From an uncultured Paenibacillaceae bacterium (GTDB lineage Bacteria > Bacillota > Bacilli > Aneurinibacillales > Aneurinibacillaceae), in NCBI GenBank assembly GCA_937874515.1, contig CALNBV010000165.1:1-64000 (forward strand): a stretch of DNA of 64,000 nucleotides, written 5' to 3'. The notes under the pieces are model-generated. The model searched no databases and was not told the DNA's origin. It saw nothing but the letters and a program-made list of their open reading frames with translations. The stretch's first letter is position 1. Every line of letters starts with the position of its first letter. The position numbers were made by a program, and so were the translations under genes. Shown piece after piece: positions 21,876 through 28,644 of this stretch.

Positions 21876-23363
21876 CTAGATTCCAAAAGGATTAATTGGA
21901 CGTTGGCCAATGTATGAGATGATGCTTTTTGTTTCCGTATAAAGATTCAATGTCTCTAACGCTAATTCACGACCATAACCCGATTGTTTATACCCGCCAA
22001 AAGGAAGGCCTGGGAACGCGGAGAAAGGACAGTTTATCATAACAATGCCTGCTTCAACTGCAGCGGCCACTCGATGAGCTCTGCCAAAATCTTTGGTCCA
22101 AATGGCAGCAGCCAGACCATAGATTGAATCGTTTGCCTGTTGGATTAAATCTTTTTCATCAGAGAACTTAATAATAACAACCACCGGTCCAAAGATTTCT
22201 TCCTGAGCAATTCTCATATCATTGGTGATATTGCCGATAATCGTAGGCATGTACCAGTTTCCTTTTTCAAACTCTTCTCCTTCTGGACGTTTTCCGCCAA
22301 AGAGGAGGGTTCCTCCTTCTGCTAAACCAATTTGTACATAATCATCAATTACTTTTTCCTGGGCTTCGGAAATAATTGCACCTACGTGGGTTTCTTTGTT
22401 GAATGGATCCCCTACAATTAACTTTTCTGCTTTTTCTACAAAACGGCTTACAAATTCATCATACACTTTTTCGTGAACAAACAAGCGGGAACGTGCTTCG
22501 CAAGATTGCCCTGTATTATAGAAAATTCCGAAAAGGGAACCATCTACTGCTGCCTCAATATCAGCATCTTCAAATACCATGTTTGGCGATTTGCCACCTA
22601 ACTCAAGGGTAACACGTTTCAAGGAATCTGATGCTTTGGCCATAATATCTTTTCCTGTAGTGGTTTCACCTGTAAAAGCCACTTTGTCTACTCCAGGATG
22701 TTCGGCAAGGTAGGAGCCAATCACTGCACCACTTCCCGTAATGACATTCACAACCCCTCCAGGAACTCCAGCTTCTACACAAATTTCCCCAAGAACCAGA
22801 GCAGTAATTGGAGTTAGGCTGGCTGGTTTAAGAATGACAGCGTTTCCTGCTGCTAATGCAGGAGCGATTTTCCATGCAGCCATCATTAATGGATAATTCC
22901 AGGGAATGATTTGTGCACAGACACCAACAGGCTCTTTTAATGTATAGTTGAAAAATCCATTTGGTACTGGGATTGTATCCCCCCCAAGCGTTGTGGTAGC
23001 ACCTGCATAAAATTCAAAGTCTTCGATCGCCTGTCCCACTTGCCCCTGGGCGGCGGAAAGAGATTTCCCACTATTTAAGATTTCCAATTGAACCAATTCA
23101 TCAAAACGCTTACGCATAATTGCGGCGACTTTATTTAAAATCTGTGCCCGGCGTGAACCAGAATATTTTCCCCATTTTCCTTTTAAAGCTGCTCTTGCAG
23201 CTTCAACGGCACGATCCACATCTTCTATTGATGCAGAAGCAATCTGGGCAATTTCTTCACCTGTTGCAGGGTTATATGTAGGGAATGTTTTCCCTGAGGA
23301 GCTTTCACAATGTTCCCCATTGATTAATAAAGGATATAGGTTTTTTACGGCTACTTGTGACAT
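21876..23363 (-). CDS. NAD(P)-dependent aldehyde dehydrogenase
   Basis: The 495-aa product is a standard ALDH-superfamily enzyme that oxidises aldehydes to acids. Visible residues are Asn156 in PWNYP, the FTGETTTG cofactor loop at 230-237, Glu254 in ELGGKS and catalytic Cys288 in NTGQSCEA. It resembles betaine- or aromatic-aldehyde dehydrogenases and lacks the fused hydratase domain of PaaZ. It lies downstream of a diiron oxygenase gene but has its own upstream region with a copy of the shared palindrome, so it probably acts on an aldehyde made in the same catabolic regulon. Confidence 0.93.
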   Translation of the reverse strand: MSQVAVKNLYPLLINGEHCESSSGKTFPTYNPATGEEIAQIASASIEDVDRAVEAARAALKGKWGKYSGSRRAQILNKVAAIMRKRFDELVQLEILNSGKSLSAAQGQVGQAIEDFEFYAGATTTLGGDTIPVPNGFFNYTLKEPVGVCAQIIPWNYPLMMAAWKIAPALAAGNAVILKPASLTPITALVLGEICVEAGVPGGVVNVITGSGAVIGSYLAEHPGVDKVAFTGETTTGKDIMAKASDSLKRVTLELGGKSPNMVFEDADIEAAVDGSLFGIFYNTGQSCEARSRLFVHEKVYDEFVSRFVEKAEKLIVGDPFNKETHVGAIISEAQEKVIDDYVQIGLAEGGTLLFGGKRPEGEEFEKGNWYMPTIIGNITNDMRIAQEEIFGPVVVIIKFSDEKDLIQQANDSIYGLAAAIWTKDFGRAHRVAAAVEAGIVMINCPFSAFPGLPFGGYKQSGYGRELALETLNLYTETKSIISYIGQRPINPFGI

Positions 23364-23405
23364 TTCTATTCCTCCTCTTTTTATAGTTATTACTATTTAT
23401 ACTAT

Positions 23406-23426
23406 ATAACGTTTGTTTAACGTAAT
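23406..23426. promoter_or_regulatory. Shared palindromic operator, site 1 (aldehyde dehydrogenase)
   Basis: ATAACGT-N7-ACGTAAT, 13 of 14 arm bases fitting the consensus ATAACGT-N7-ACGTTAT. It lies 43 nt upstream of the dehydrogenase ATG. A TTGAAT (minus strand, 23448-23453) may be its -35, but the -10 is not clear. Confidence 0.65.
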
Positions 23427-23480
23427 ATTATCATACTGTTATATTATATTCAATATATTTTATAGAATTTTCAGAAATTA

Positions 23481-23509
23481 ATAAAGGAAGGAGATTATCC
23501 TTCCTTTAT
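23481..23509 (-). terminator. Terminator after the first PaaA-like gene
   Basis: An 11-bp perfect stem (ATAAAGGAAGG / CCTTCCTTTAT) with a 7-nt loop, followed on the minus strand by TAATTT, lies 8 nt past the stop codon. Confidence 0.75.
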
Positions 23510-23513
23510 GTAC

Positions 23514-24285
23514 TATTTAGGTATTGCTGTACCCTAATTGCATTTCAAAGTTGGGTTCCACGTTTTTCGGCAATTCAAGGCCCAGTTCTGTAAGCTTGGA
23601 TTCGAGAAGTTCTAGATATTCTTGACGAAGGTCATCTGGATCACGTGGTTTTAAACCAAGTTTGTGATAAATTTTGAAGTGTTCGCTTTCCTGGGCTGAA
23701 CGGCCAAAGAACCCTAATCCTACTGTCATAAATTTCTCCACTGCATCTTGTAAGTCTTGACGTCCCTTTTCCCCATCGAATTCAATGACGCGTTTCGCTG
23801 CCCACATGCCAAATCCAAGGTGTCCTTGTTCTTCTTTATAAATCTTGTAGCTGGTTCTTGCCCATGGTAAGTAGGAACTGTCTTTGTATTGCCCTAGGAA
23901 GGCTACTGCTGCTGGAGTTACTACTACACTAAACAGCGCTACATCAGACCATTGAGTAAACAATTGGCTCCAGTTTTCTTTACGGAAACCATTAATAATT
24001 TTTACACCTTGTGGGTTTTCTGGATTGGTGACAAGGGCTTGTACACGCTGGCTTGTGTCTACTCCGAGTTCTTCACAGAGATCCCAAATATACTTGCCAT
24101 GGCCAAACTCTTCAAATGCTTTTTGGGAAAGCATATGGGCTTCTTCTGCTCGTGGCGCATACTTCATATTTTCCATAACCCGCTGAGCTCCGGCAAATTC
24201 AGAATCCGCCTGGAACAACATTAACTCTAATAAATACTTTCTGTACTCCTCAGGCATTTGATCGTTTGCTTCATAGGTTTTCCAT
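23514..24285. repeat. 772-bp direct repeat, copy A
   Basis: This block is identical by eye to 25747-26518, with no substitutions or gaps, including synonymous positions. It covers all but the first few codons of the PaaA-like gene plus 3 nt past its stop codon. The flanks differ sharply from those of copy B. Confidence 0.9.
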
Positions 24286-24293
24286 GTCGTCAT
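23517..24293 (-). CDS. PaaA-type diiron oxygenase subunit, copy 1
   Basis: The 258-aa protein belongs to the ferritin-like PaaA/phenylacetyl-CoA epoxidase family. A full set of diiron ligands can be read: Glu32, Glu62-x-x-His65, Asp117 and Glu155-x-x-His158, matching the PaaA pattern as I recall it, including the Asp in place of one Glu. It is shorter than E. coli PaaA and has no PaaB, PaaC, PaaD or PaaE neighbours; a flavodoxin gene is divergent from it. It likely hydroxylates or epoxidises an aromatic substrate or its CoA thioester. A second identical copy is at 25750. Confidence 0.85.
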   Translation of the reverse strand: MTTWKTYEANDQMPEEYRKYLLELMLFQADSEFAGAQRVMENMKYAPRAEEAHMLSQKAFEEFGHGKYIWDLCEELGVDTSQRVQALVTNPENPQGVKIINGFRKENWSQLFTQWSDVALFSVVVTPAAVAFLGQYKDSSYLPWARTSYKIYKEEQGHLGFGMWAAKRVIEFDGEKGRQDLQDAVEKFMTVGLGFFGRSAQESEHFKIYHKLGLKPRDPDDLRQEYLELLESKLTELGLELPKNVEPNFEMQLGYSNT

Positions 24294-24333
24294 TTTTCAT
24301 TTCCCCCTATAATTTATATAATACAAAAATCGT

Positions 24334-24394
24334 ATAACGTTTTTATTACGTTGTTTGTATTTTTAGTATATACCTCGCCTATTTAGTGTGTCAA
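24334..24394 (-). promoter_or_regulatory. Promoter with shared operator, site 2 (PaaA-like copy 1)
   Basis: On the minus strand TTGACA (24389-24394), 18-nt spacer, TATACT (24365-24370), then exactly 10 nt to the palindrome ACAACGT-N7-ACGTTAT (24334-24354). The palindrome covers the first transcribed bases, the position expected for a repressor. The same geometry recurs at 27102-27162 and 41196-41256. Confidence 0.8.
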
Positions 24395-24420
24395 TATAAT
24401 TTTAGATTTTTCTGATAACA

Positions 24421-24486
24421 TTGACTTTTTGGTTATATTTATCTATTATATTACATATAAAACTATTACCGTATTTTTAACGTTAT
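24421..24486 (+). promoter_or_regulatory. Promoter with shared operator, site 5 (flavodoxin)
   Basis: TTGACT (24421-24426), 17-nt spacer and TATTAT (24444-24449) precede TTACCGT-N7-ACGTTAT (24466-24486). One arm is perfect and the other is weak. The palindrome is 16 nt past the -10, 6 nt farther than in the three matched promoters. Confidence 0.6.
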
Positions 24487-24514
24487 ATAAATTAATTGTA
24501 TAGGAGGGTTTTTT

Positions 24515-24979
24515 ATGTGCCGTATTGGAATCTTTTATGGTAGTAATACGGGGAATACCCGAGAGGTAGCAGAAGCCATTGCCAGTGGCGTAATTGCAGC
24601 CGGGGGAACTGCAGAAATTAAAAATGTAGCAAAAGCCTTTCCTGAAGAATTATTAAAATATGATGGATTGGCTCTCGGATCTTCAACATGGGGAGACGGT
24701 AAATTCCAACGAGATTTTGATTTCTTTCATGAGATGATGGATGGGTTAGATTTACGTGGAAAAAAAGCCATTCCTTTCGGTTCCTGCGATCCTTTATACG
24801 AACAATTTGGCAAGGCAGTGGATATGATTGATTCACGCTTAAAAGAGCTTGGTGCAGAAACGATAGCTTCACCTGTTAAGATTATCCGTACTCCTGGAGA
24901 GGCAGACAAAAAAAATTGTTATGAAATAGGAAAACAACTTGCCAATGAAGTAATCAAACAAGAAAGCCCGGCTATATAA
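24515..24979 (+). CDS. Flavodoxin
   Basis: The 154-aa protein is a short-chain flavodoxin that carries one or two electrons on FMN. The phosphate-binding loop GSNTGNTREVA (residues about 10-20), the STWGDG 50s loop and the FGSCD 90s loop are clear. It diverges from the PaaA-like gene and shares its control region, and no ferredoxin-reductase-type PaaE is present. It is therefore a good candidate electron donor to the diiron enzyme; this is inference. AGGAGGG precedes the ATG. Confidence 0.92.
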   Translation: MCRIGIFYGSNTGNTREVAEAIASGVIAAGGTAEIKNVAKAFPEELLKYDGLALGSSTWGDGKFQRDFDFFHEMMDGLDLRGKKAIPFGSCDPLYEQFGKAVDMIDSRLKELGAETIASPVKIIRTPGEADKKNCYEIGKQLANEVIKQESPAI

Positions 24980-24988
24980 AGAAGGTAC

Positions 24989-25037
24989 AAAAGGGGTTGT
25001 TGCTCACAAACTAATTTGTGAACAACAATCCCTTTTT
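24989..25037 (+). terminator. Terminator after flavodoxin
   Basis: A long hairpin with an upper stem CACAAA / TTTGTG (25005-25010 with 25015-25020) and a lower stem GGGGTTGTTG / CAACAATCCC ends in CCCTTTTT. Confidence 0.8.
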
Positions 25038-25055
25038 CACTTAAAGAATACTTTT

Positions 25056-25076
25056 ATGACGAATATAATACGTTCA
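25056..25076. promoter_or_regulatory. Weak shared-operator match, site 6 (93-aa orphan)
   Basis: ATGACGA-N7-ACGTTCA has the same 7-7-7 layout but only 10 of 14 arm bases fit. It lies upstream of a TATACT at 25090-25095, which is a plausible -10 for the next gene. Confidence 0.4.
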
Positions 25077-25131
25077 GTTAAATATATGTTATACTAAGAG
25101 AAAGTGAGAATATTCACAAGGAGGGTTTACG

Positions 25132-25413
25132 GTGAAAACCATGGTATTACCACAAAGAAAAAACACAGACACCTATCATCTAGCATCTTTCATCGAAGAA
25201 ATAGTTTTAGATGAGCAAACAGGCTGGAATCATGTCACTTGGCTTTTTCATAATGGCCATAAAGTAGAGTTGATTATTAAAAACAAGGAAGAAGCAGAAT
25301 TATACTACATGTCCCCAGAAATCATCCTTCCAGAAGAAGGTGAAGACGGCCATTTTTATACCTCGAAAGAAATCCTTCTATTTTTAACACGAATTAAAAA
25401 TATAGAAGGATAA
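25132..25413 (+). CDS. Hypothetical 93-aa acidic protein
   Basis: I do not recognise this protein. It starts with GTG after a strong AAGGAGGG site, and it has a TATACT -10 candidate and a weak shared-operator match upstream, so it is very likely expressed. It is mostly beta/alpha with no membrane segment, no cysteines and no obvious catalytic motif; the C-terminal half is acidic. It is about the size of PaaB but shows none of that protein's sequence. It may be an accessory factor of the oxygenase. Confidence 0.65.
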   Translation: MKTMVLPQRKNTDTYHLASFIEEIVLDEQTGWNHVTWLFHNGHKVELIIKNKEEAELYYMSPEIILPEEGEDGHFYTSKEILLFLTRIKNIEG

Positions 25414-25429
25414 ACAATCTGAAATCTAA

Positions 25430-25476
25430 GAAAACTCTGCTGGTGCTAAGCCCAAAGGCGATGGCGTCAGCCTTTT
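25430..25476 (+). repeat. Degenerate dispersed repeat R1
   Basis: A decayed, truncated copy of the element in the next entry: GAAAACT, then a GCTGGTGC and TAAGCC core and a GGC...GCC hairpin. The final stem is missing. Confidence 0.5.
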
Positions 25477-25489
25477 TTAATGTAATAAA

Positions 25490-25578
25490 GAAAACTTGGC
25501 TAGCGCCAAGCCTTAAGGCGCCGGCAGCGGCCTTAGTTGCCTATGTCGATAAGACAAAATTTATAAATTCTTATCGAC
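25490..25578 (+). repeat. Dispersed structured repeat R2
   Basis: The element starts GAAAACTTGGC and has stem I CTTGGC-TAGC-GCCAAG (25495-25510), a GC-rich middle ending CCTTAGTTGC, and a last stem GTCGATAAG / CTTATCGAC (25545-25553 with 25570-25578). Related copies are at 27226-27313 and 41352-41439; the last stem differs in sequence but pairs in all three. Confidence 0.7.
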
Positions 25579-25587
25579 AAAAAAGAT

Positions 25588-25637
25588 CCCGGCAAAAACT
25601 TTGCCGGGACAAAAAAATATATAGAAAGGGATTGGTT
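25588..25637 (-). repeat. Relic of the aldehyde dehydrogenase terminator segment
   Basis: The hairpin CCCGGCAAA / TTTGCCGGG (25588-25608) and the following AAATATATAGAAAGGG and TTGGTT match the segment 21823-21874 at the end of the aldehyde dehydrogenase gene. Further on, 25676-25730 resembles the dehydrogenase promoter flank (about 23425-23480). No dehydrogenase coding sequence remains between them. The hairpin could still end transcripts from the PaaA-like copy 2. Confidence 0.6.
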
Positions 25638-25746
25638 AGCAACAACAAAATATTATCGCTTTCCTTAAAAATATAGTAACATATCATTATGACAGATTCA
25701 ATAGATTTAATTGAATTTTCTGAAATTTTAAATAAATATTTTTTTA

Positions 25747-26518
25747 TATTTAGGTATTGCTGTACCCTAATTGCATTTCAAAGTTGGGTTCCACGTTTTT
25801 CGGCAATTCAAGGCCCAGTTCTGTAAGCTTGGATTCGAGAAGTTCTAGATATTCTTGACGAAGGTCATCTGGATCACGTGGTTTTAAACCAAGTTTGTGA
25901 TAAATTTTGAAGTGTTCGCTTTCCTGGGCTGAACGGCCAAAGAACCCTAATCCTACTGTCATAAATTTCTCCACTGCATCTTGTAAGTCTTGACGTCCCT
26001 TTTCCCCATCGAATTCAATGACGCGTTTCGCTGCCCACATGCCAAATCCAAGGTGTCCTTGTTCTTCTTTATAAATCTTGTAGCTGGTTCTTGCCCATGG
26101 TAAGTAGGAACTGTCTTTGTATTGCCCTAGGAAGGCTACTGCTGCTGGAGTTACTACTACACTAAACAGCGCTACATCAGACCATTGAGTAAACAATTGG
26201 CTCCAGTTTTCTTTACGGAAACCATTAATAATTTTTACACCTTGTGGGTTTTCTGGATTGGTGACAAGGGCTTGTACACGCTGGCTTGTGTCTACTCCGA
26301 GTTCTTCACAGAGATCCCAAATATACTTGCCATGGCCAAACTCTTCAAATGCTTTTTGGGAAAGCATATGGGCTTCTTCTGCTCGTGGCGCATACTTCAT
26401 ATTTTCCATAACCCGCTGAGCTCCGGCAAATTCAGAATCCGCCTGGAACAACATTAACTCTAATAAATACTTTCTGTACTCCTCAGGCATTTGATCGTTT
26501 GCTTCATAGGTTTTCCAT
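25747..26518. repeat. 772-bp direct repeat, copy B
   Basis: Identical by eye to 23514-24285. The start codon region differs (MSQW against MTTW), marking the boundary of identity inside the gene. Confidence 0.9.
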
Positions 26519-26526
26519 TGACTCAT
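25750..26526 (-). CDS. PaaA-type diiron oxygenase subunit, copy 2
   Basis: This 258-aa protein differs from copy 1 only at residues 2 and 3 and keeps the same diiron ligands (Glu32, Glu62, His65, Asp117, Glu155, His158). I start at the ATG at 26526, 8 nt from AGGAGG, which gives the same length as copy 1; another ATG two codons upstream is too close to the site. It lies 29 nt after the Mrr-fold gene and shares its promoter, so the two are one operon. In contrast to copy 1, no aldehyde dehydrogenase follows. Confidence 0.85.
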   Translation of the reverse strand: MSQWKTYEANDQMPEEYRKYLLELMLFQADSEFAGAQRVMENMKYAPRAEEAHMLSQKAFEEFGHGKYIWDLCEELGVDTSQRVQALVTNPENPQGVKIINGFRKENWSQLFTQWSDVALFSVVVTPAAVAFLGQYKDSSYLPWARTSYKIYKEEQGHLGFGMWAAKRVIEFDGEKGRQDLQDAVEKFMTVGLGFFGRSAQESEHFKIYHKLGLKPRDPDDLRQEYLELLESKLTELGLELPKNVEPNFEMQLGYSNT

Positions 26527-26555
26527 TTTCATTTCCTCCTCGGTTTTATTAAGAT

Positions 26556-27065
26556 TTATAATTCCACTTCATCCAAAACATAGACTGTGGTTTGCTTTTC
26601 CGCGAAACCAATTCCATGCCGGATTAATAAATCAACAAATTTTAAACCATCTACTAATTGAATCTGTCCATTTGCAAGGTTTGCCAGAGATTCTGCTTCC
26701 TTTGCAATAACCTGGGTTGTAATAATAATTCCTTTTCTCTTTTCCTCTTCCAGTAAAAAAAGGATATCCTCCATGATTTGTCTTTCATTAACTGGTTCAT
26801 GAAAAAGAGCGATATACATATCCTCTTTGATCAACCCATGGAGATGCAATTCTCCCCGAAGATCCATTGTTCCAATAGGATTTTCTCGATTATAGTGGGT
26901 CGGTTGAATTCCTACTTTATCAAGAAGGGTTTTTGTTAATTCCAAAAAAGCGACAAAAGGCAGATTTTTTACTTGAATATGCAATTGATCCCTAAGTTTC
27001 TGTTTTTCTTTAATTTCGTGGATATGTAGCCATTGTTCTTGATTCTTATTGAAATCAACGGCCAT
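26556..27065 (-). CDS. Mrr-like restriction-endonuclease-fold protein lacking catalytic residues
   Basis: The 169-aa protein has an Mrr_cat-like layout: an N-terminal LPFVAFLELTKTLLDKVGI helix (residues 35-53), a beta-hairpin region, then GIIITTQVIAKEAESLAN and LVDGLKFVDLLIRHGIGF (112-154), which closely resemble the end of Mrr domains. The Q-x-K strand motif is replaced by MYIALFHEP (83-91), with no lysine, so nuclease activity is unlikely. It is the first gene of an operon with PaaA-like copy 2 and has the best copy of the shared operator. A structural or regulatory role with the oxygenase is inferred. Confidence 0.6.
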   Translation of the reverse strand: MAVDFNKNQEQWLHIHEIKEKQKLRDQLHIQVKNLPFVAFLELTKTLLDKVGIQPTHYNRENPIGTMDLRGELHLHGLIKEDMYIALFHEPVNERQIMEDILFLLEEEKRKGIIITTQVIAKEAESLANLANGQIQLVDGLKFVDLLIRHGIGFAEKQTTVYVLDEVEL

Positions 27066-27101
27066 TGATTCACCTCCCCCTCCATATGACTATTAGTTTA
27101 T

Positions 27102-27162
27102 ATAACGTTTTAATTACGTTATTCATGTATTTAGTATAATGTTTTAGTTGATCTTTTGTCAA
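27102..27162 (-). promoter_or_regulatory. Promoter with perfect shared operator, site 3
   Basis: TTGACA (27157-27162), 18-nt spacer, TATACT (27133-27138), 10 nt, then ATAACGT-N7-ACGTTAT (27102-27122) with perfectly symmetric arms. It drives the Mrr-fold gene and PaaA-like copy 2. Confidence 0.82.
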
Positions 27163-27225
27163 TGCAGTTTTTTAAATTTTAAGATTAATGGAGATACTAA
27201 GAATCAAATCAATGCCAGTTCCTCG

Positions 27226-27313
27226 GCAGATATGATTTTTTTAATTTTATCTTATCTGCAGTGCAACTAAGGCTAACGCCTTCGTCTAAAGACTTGGCCC
27301 TAGCCAAGTTTTC
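27226..27313 (-). repeat. Dispersed structured repeat R4
   Basis: Read on the minus strand it starts GAAAACTTGGC, has stem I CTTGGC-TAGG-GCCAAG, then an AAGGC-GTTA-GCCTT hairpin, AGTTGC, and a last stem GCAGATA / TATCTGC. The rest of this 372-bp gene-free stretch (27066-27437) holds the promoter above, a short inverted repeat TTCGCCC / GGGCGAA (27362-27394) and a terminator. Confidence 0.68.
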
Positions 27314-27400
27314 CTTACCGACAAGGAAGCAAATAGAGGATGCGCCGAAGAGAAAGCTTATTTCGCCCTTCTTTCAGTTTCCCAGCTGGGCGAACTAAAA

Positions 27401-27430
27401 GAGGCGATGACCCCGTTGGATCATCGCCTC
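27401..27430 (-). terminator. Terminator after livK
   Basis: A perfect 10-bp stem (GAGGCGATGA / TCATCGCCTC) with a 10-nt loop ends in TTTT on the minus strand, 7 nt past the livK stop. Confidence 0.85.
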
Positions 27431-27437
27431 CTCTTTA

Positions 27438-28604
27438 TTAATTCACTAATTGATATTTTCCACCTTTAACTTGCAAGATTACCATACTATCCTCTTTTAG
27501 TCCGTTATGGTCCGTTTTACTAAAACGGAATTGCCCGGTAACGCCGATATAATTGACTTTTTCAATGGCTTCCCCTAACTTGGATGTGTCCCCATCTACA
27601 CTTTTTAAGGCTTCAATAATCATATTTAAGCCATCGTAGCTATAACCAGCAAATCCATCAGGCAATACAAGATAAGACTCTTTATAATTAGTGACAAAAT
27701 CCTTAATTACAGGCGTCTGGGGATCATCGGCCTTTAATTGGTCAGGAATCAGCAATTTGCCAGCTACCATATAAATGCCCTCTGCAGACTCACCAGCAAG
27801 TTCGAGAAACTTCTTATTGGCACTGCCATGGCTACTCACAATTGGGATTGTTAATCCTAACTGTTTTGCTTCTTTTACAACAGTAGATGGTGCAGGGTTG
27901 GTACCTGCGATAATTAACACTTGTGCCCCGCTGCTTTTAATTTTTGTTAACTGGGTGCTCATAGAGGAGTCTTTTGTGCCATACTTTTCTTCACTTACAA
28001 GGGTTAAGCCATATTCCGGCGCATATTTCTTTAATTGTTTTCCCCAACCGCTGCCATAAGTATTGCTATCATAAAGAATCCCTACTTTGGCCCATCCCTT
28101 TTCTTTTAAAAATTGATAGATTCTTTTCGTCCCATGGATATCCGTATGGGGAGTTTTATAAATACCGGATTGGGCCGGGTTGGTAATTTGGTCAGCGGCA
28201 GCCATTGAGATCAAGGGCAATTTTTGTTTTGACGCATATTCAACCATCCCTAAAGATGGGCCACTTCCTGAAGAACCTAACACCGCCACAACCCCATCTG
28301 TTTTATGCAATTTACGGATGGCTTTTACCGCTTCAGTATTATCCGATTTATCATCTTCAATAATTAATTCAATAGGCTTCCCATTAAAACCACCAGATTG
28401 ATTCAACTTTTTCACTTGCATTTCTACCGCTTGTTTTTCTGGTACACCTAAGGGGCTATTGGGTCCAGTCATTGAAAACACTGCCCCTATTTTTAGACTA
28501 CCGTTTACCCCTGAATTTACTTCTTTTCCACCAGTACAGGCACTAACAAGCAAGATAACAACGAGAAGCACTGACATTACCCCAAACCTCAACCCTGTTT
28601 TCAT
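27438..28604 (-). CDS. livK: Branched-chain-amino-acid-type ABC transporter substrate-binding lipoprotein
   Basis: The 388-aa protein is a type I periplasmic-binding-type receptor (LivK/Peripla_BP_6). It has a lipoprotein signal peptide with the lipobox LVSAC and a mature N-terminal LKIGAVFSMTGPNSPLG. It is the last gene of a livH-livM-livG-livF-livK set inside an aromatic-degradation cluster, where such importers commonly take up aromatic acids; the ligand cannot be told from sequence alone. Confidence 0.92.
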   Translation of the reverse strand: MKTGLRFGVMSVLLVVILLVSACTGGKEVNSGVNGSLKIGAVFSMTGPNSPLGVPEKQAVEMQVKKLNQSGGFNGKPIELIIEDDKSDNTEAVKAIRKLHKTDGVVAVLGSSGSGPSLGMVEYASKQKLPLISMAAADQITNPAQSGIYKTPHTDIHGTKRIYQFLKEKGWAKVGILYDSNTYGSGWGKQLKKYAPEYGLTLVSEEKYGTKDSSMSTQLTKIKSSGAQVLIIAGTNPAPSTVVKEAKQLGLTIPIVSSHGSANKKFLELAGESAEGIYMVAGKLLIPDQLKADDPQTPVIKDFVTNYKESYLVLPDGFAGYSYDGLNMIIEALKSVDGDTSKLGEAIEKVNYIGVTGQFRFSKTDHNGLKEDSMVILQVKGGKYQLVN

Positions 28605-28644
28605 CTTAAAAACTCCCCCTTATGCTATTGTTTATAAAGAAAAC

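Noticed and set aside
21876..23363. PaaZ ring-opening enzyme
   Set aside because: The protein is a plain 495-aa aldehyde dehydrogenase without the hotdog hydratase domain.
25430..25578. CRISPR-like tandem of R1 and R2
   Set aside because: Only two dissimilar copies, no regular spacers and no cas genes; copies elsewhere are single and inverted.
25443..25676. 77-codon open frame across the repeat R1/R2 region
   Set aside because: It runs through structured repeats and a terminator-like hairpin and has no ribosome binding site.
23514..26518. Composite transposon formed by the 772-bp repeats
   Set aside because: The repeats are oxygenase genes, in direct orientation, with no transposase or terminal inverted repeats.
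26556..27065. Restriction-modification or defence system
   Set aside because: The Mrr-like protein lacks the catalytic lysine motif, there is no methylase, and its operon partner is an oxygenase.
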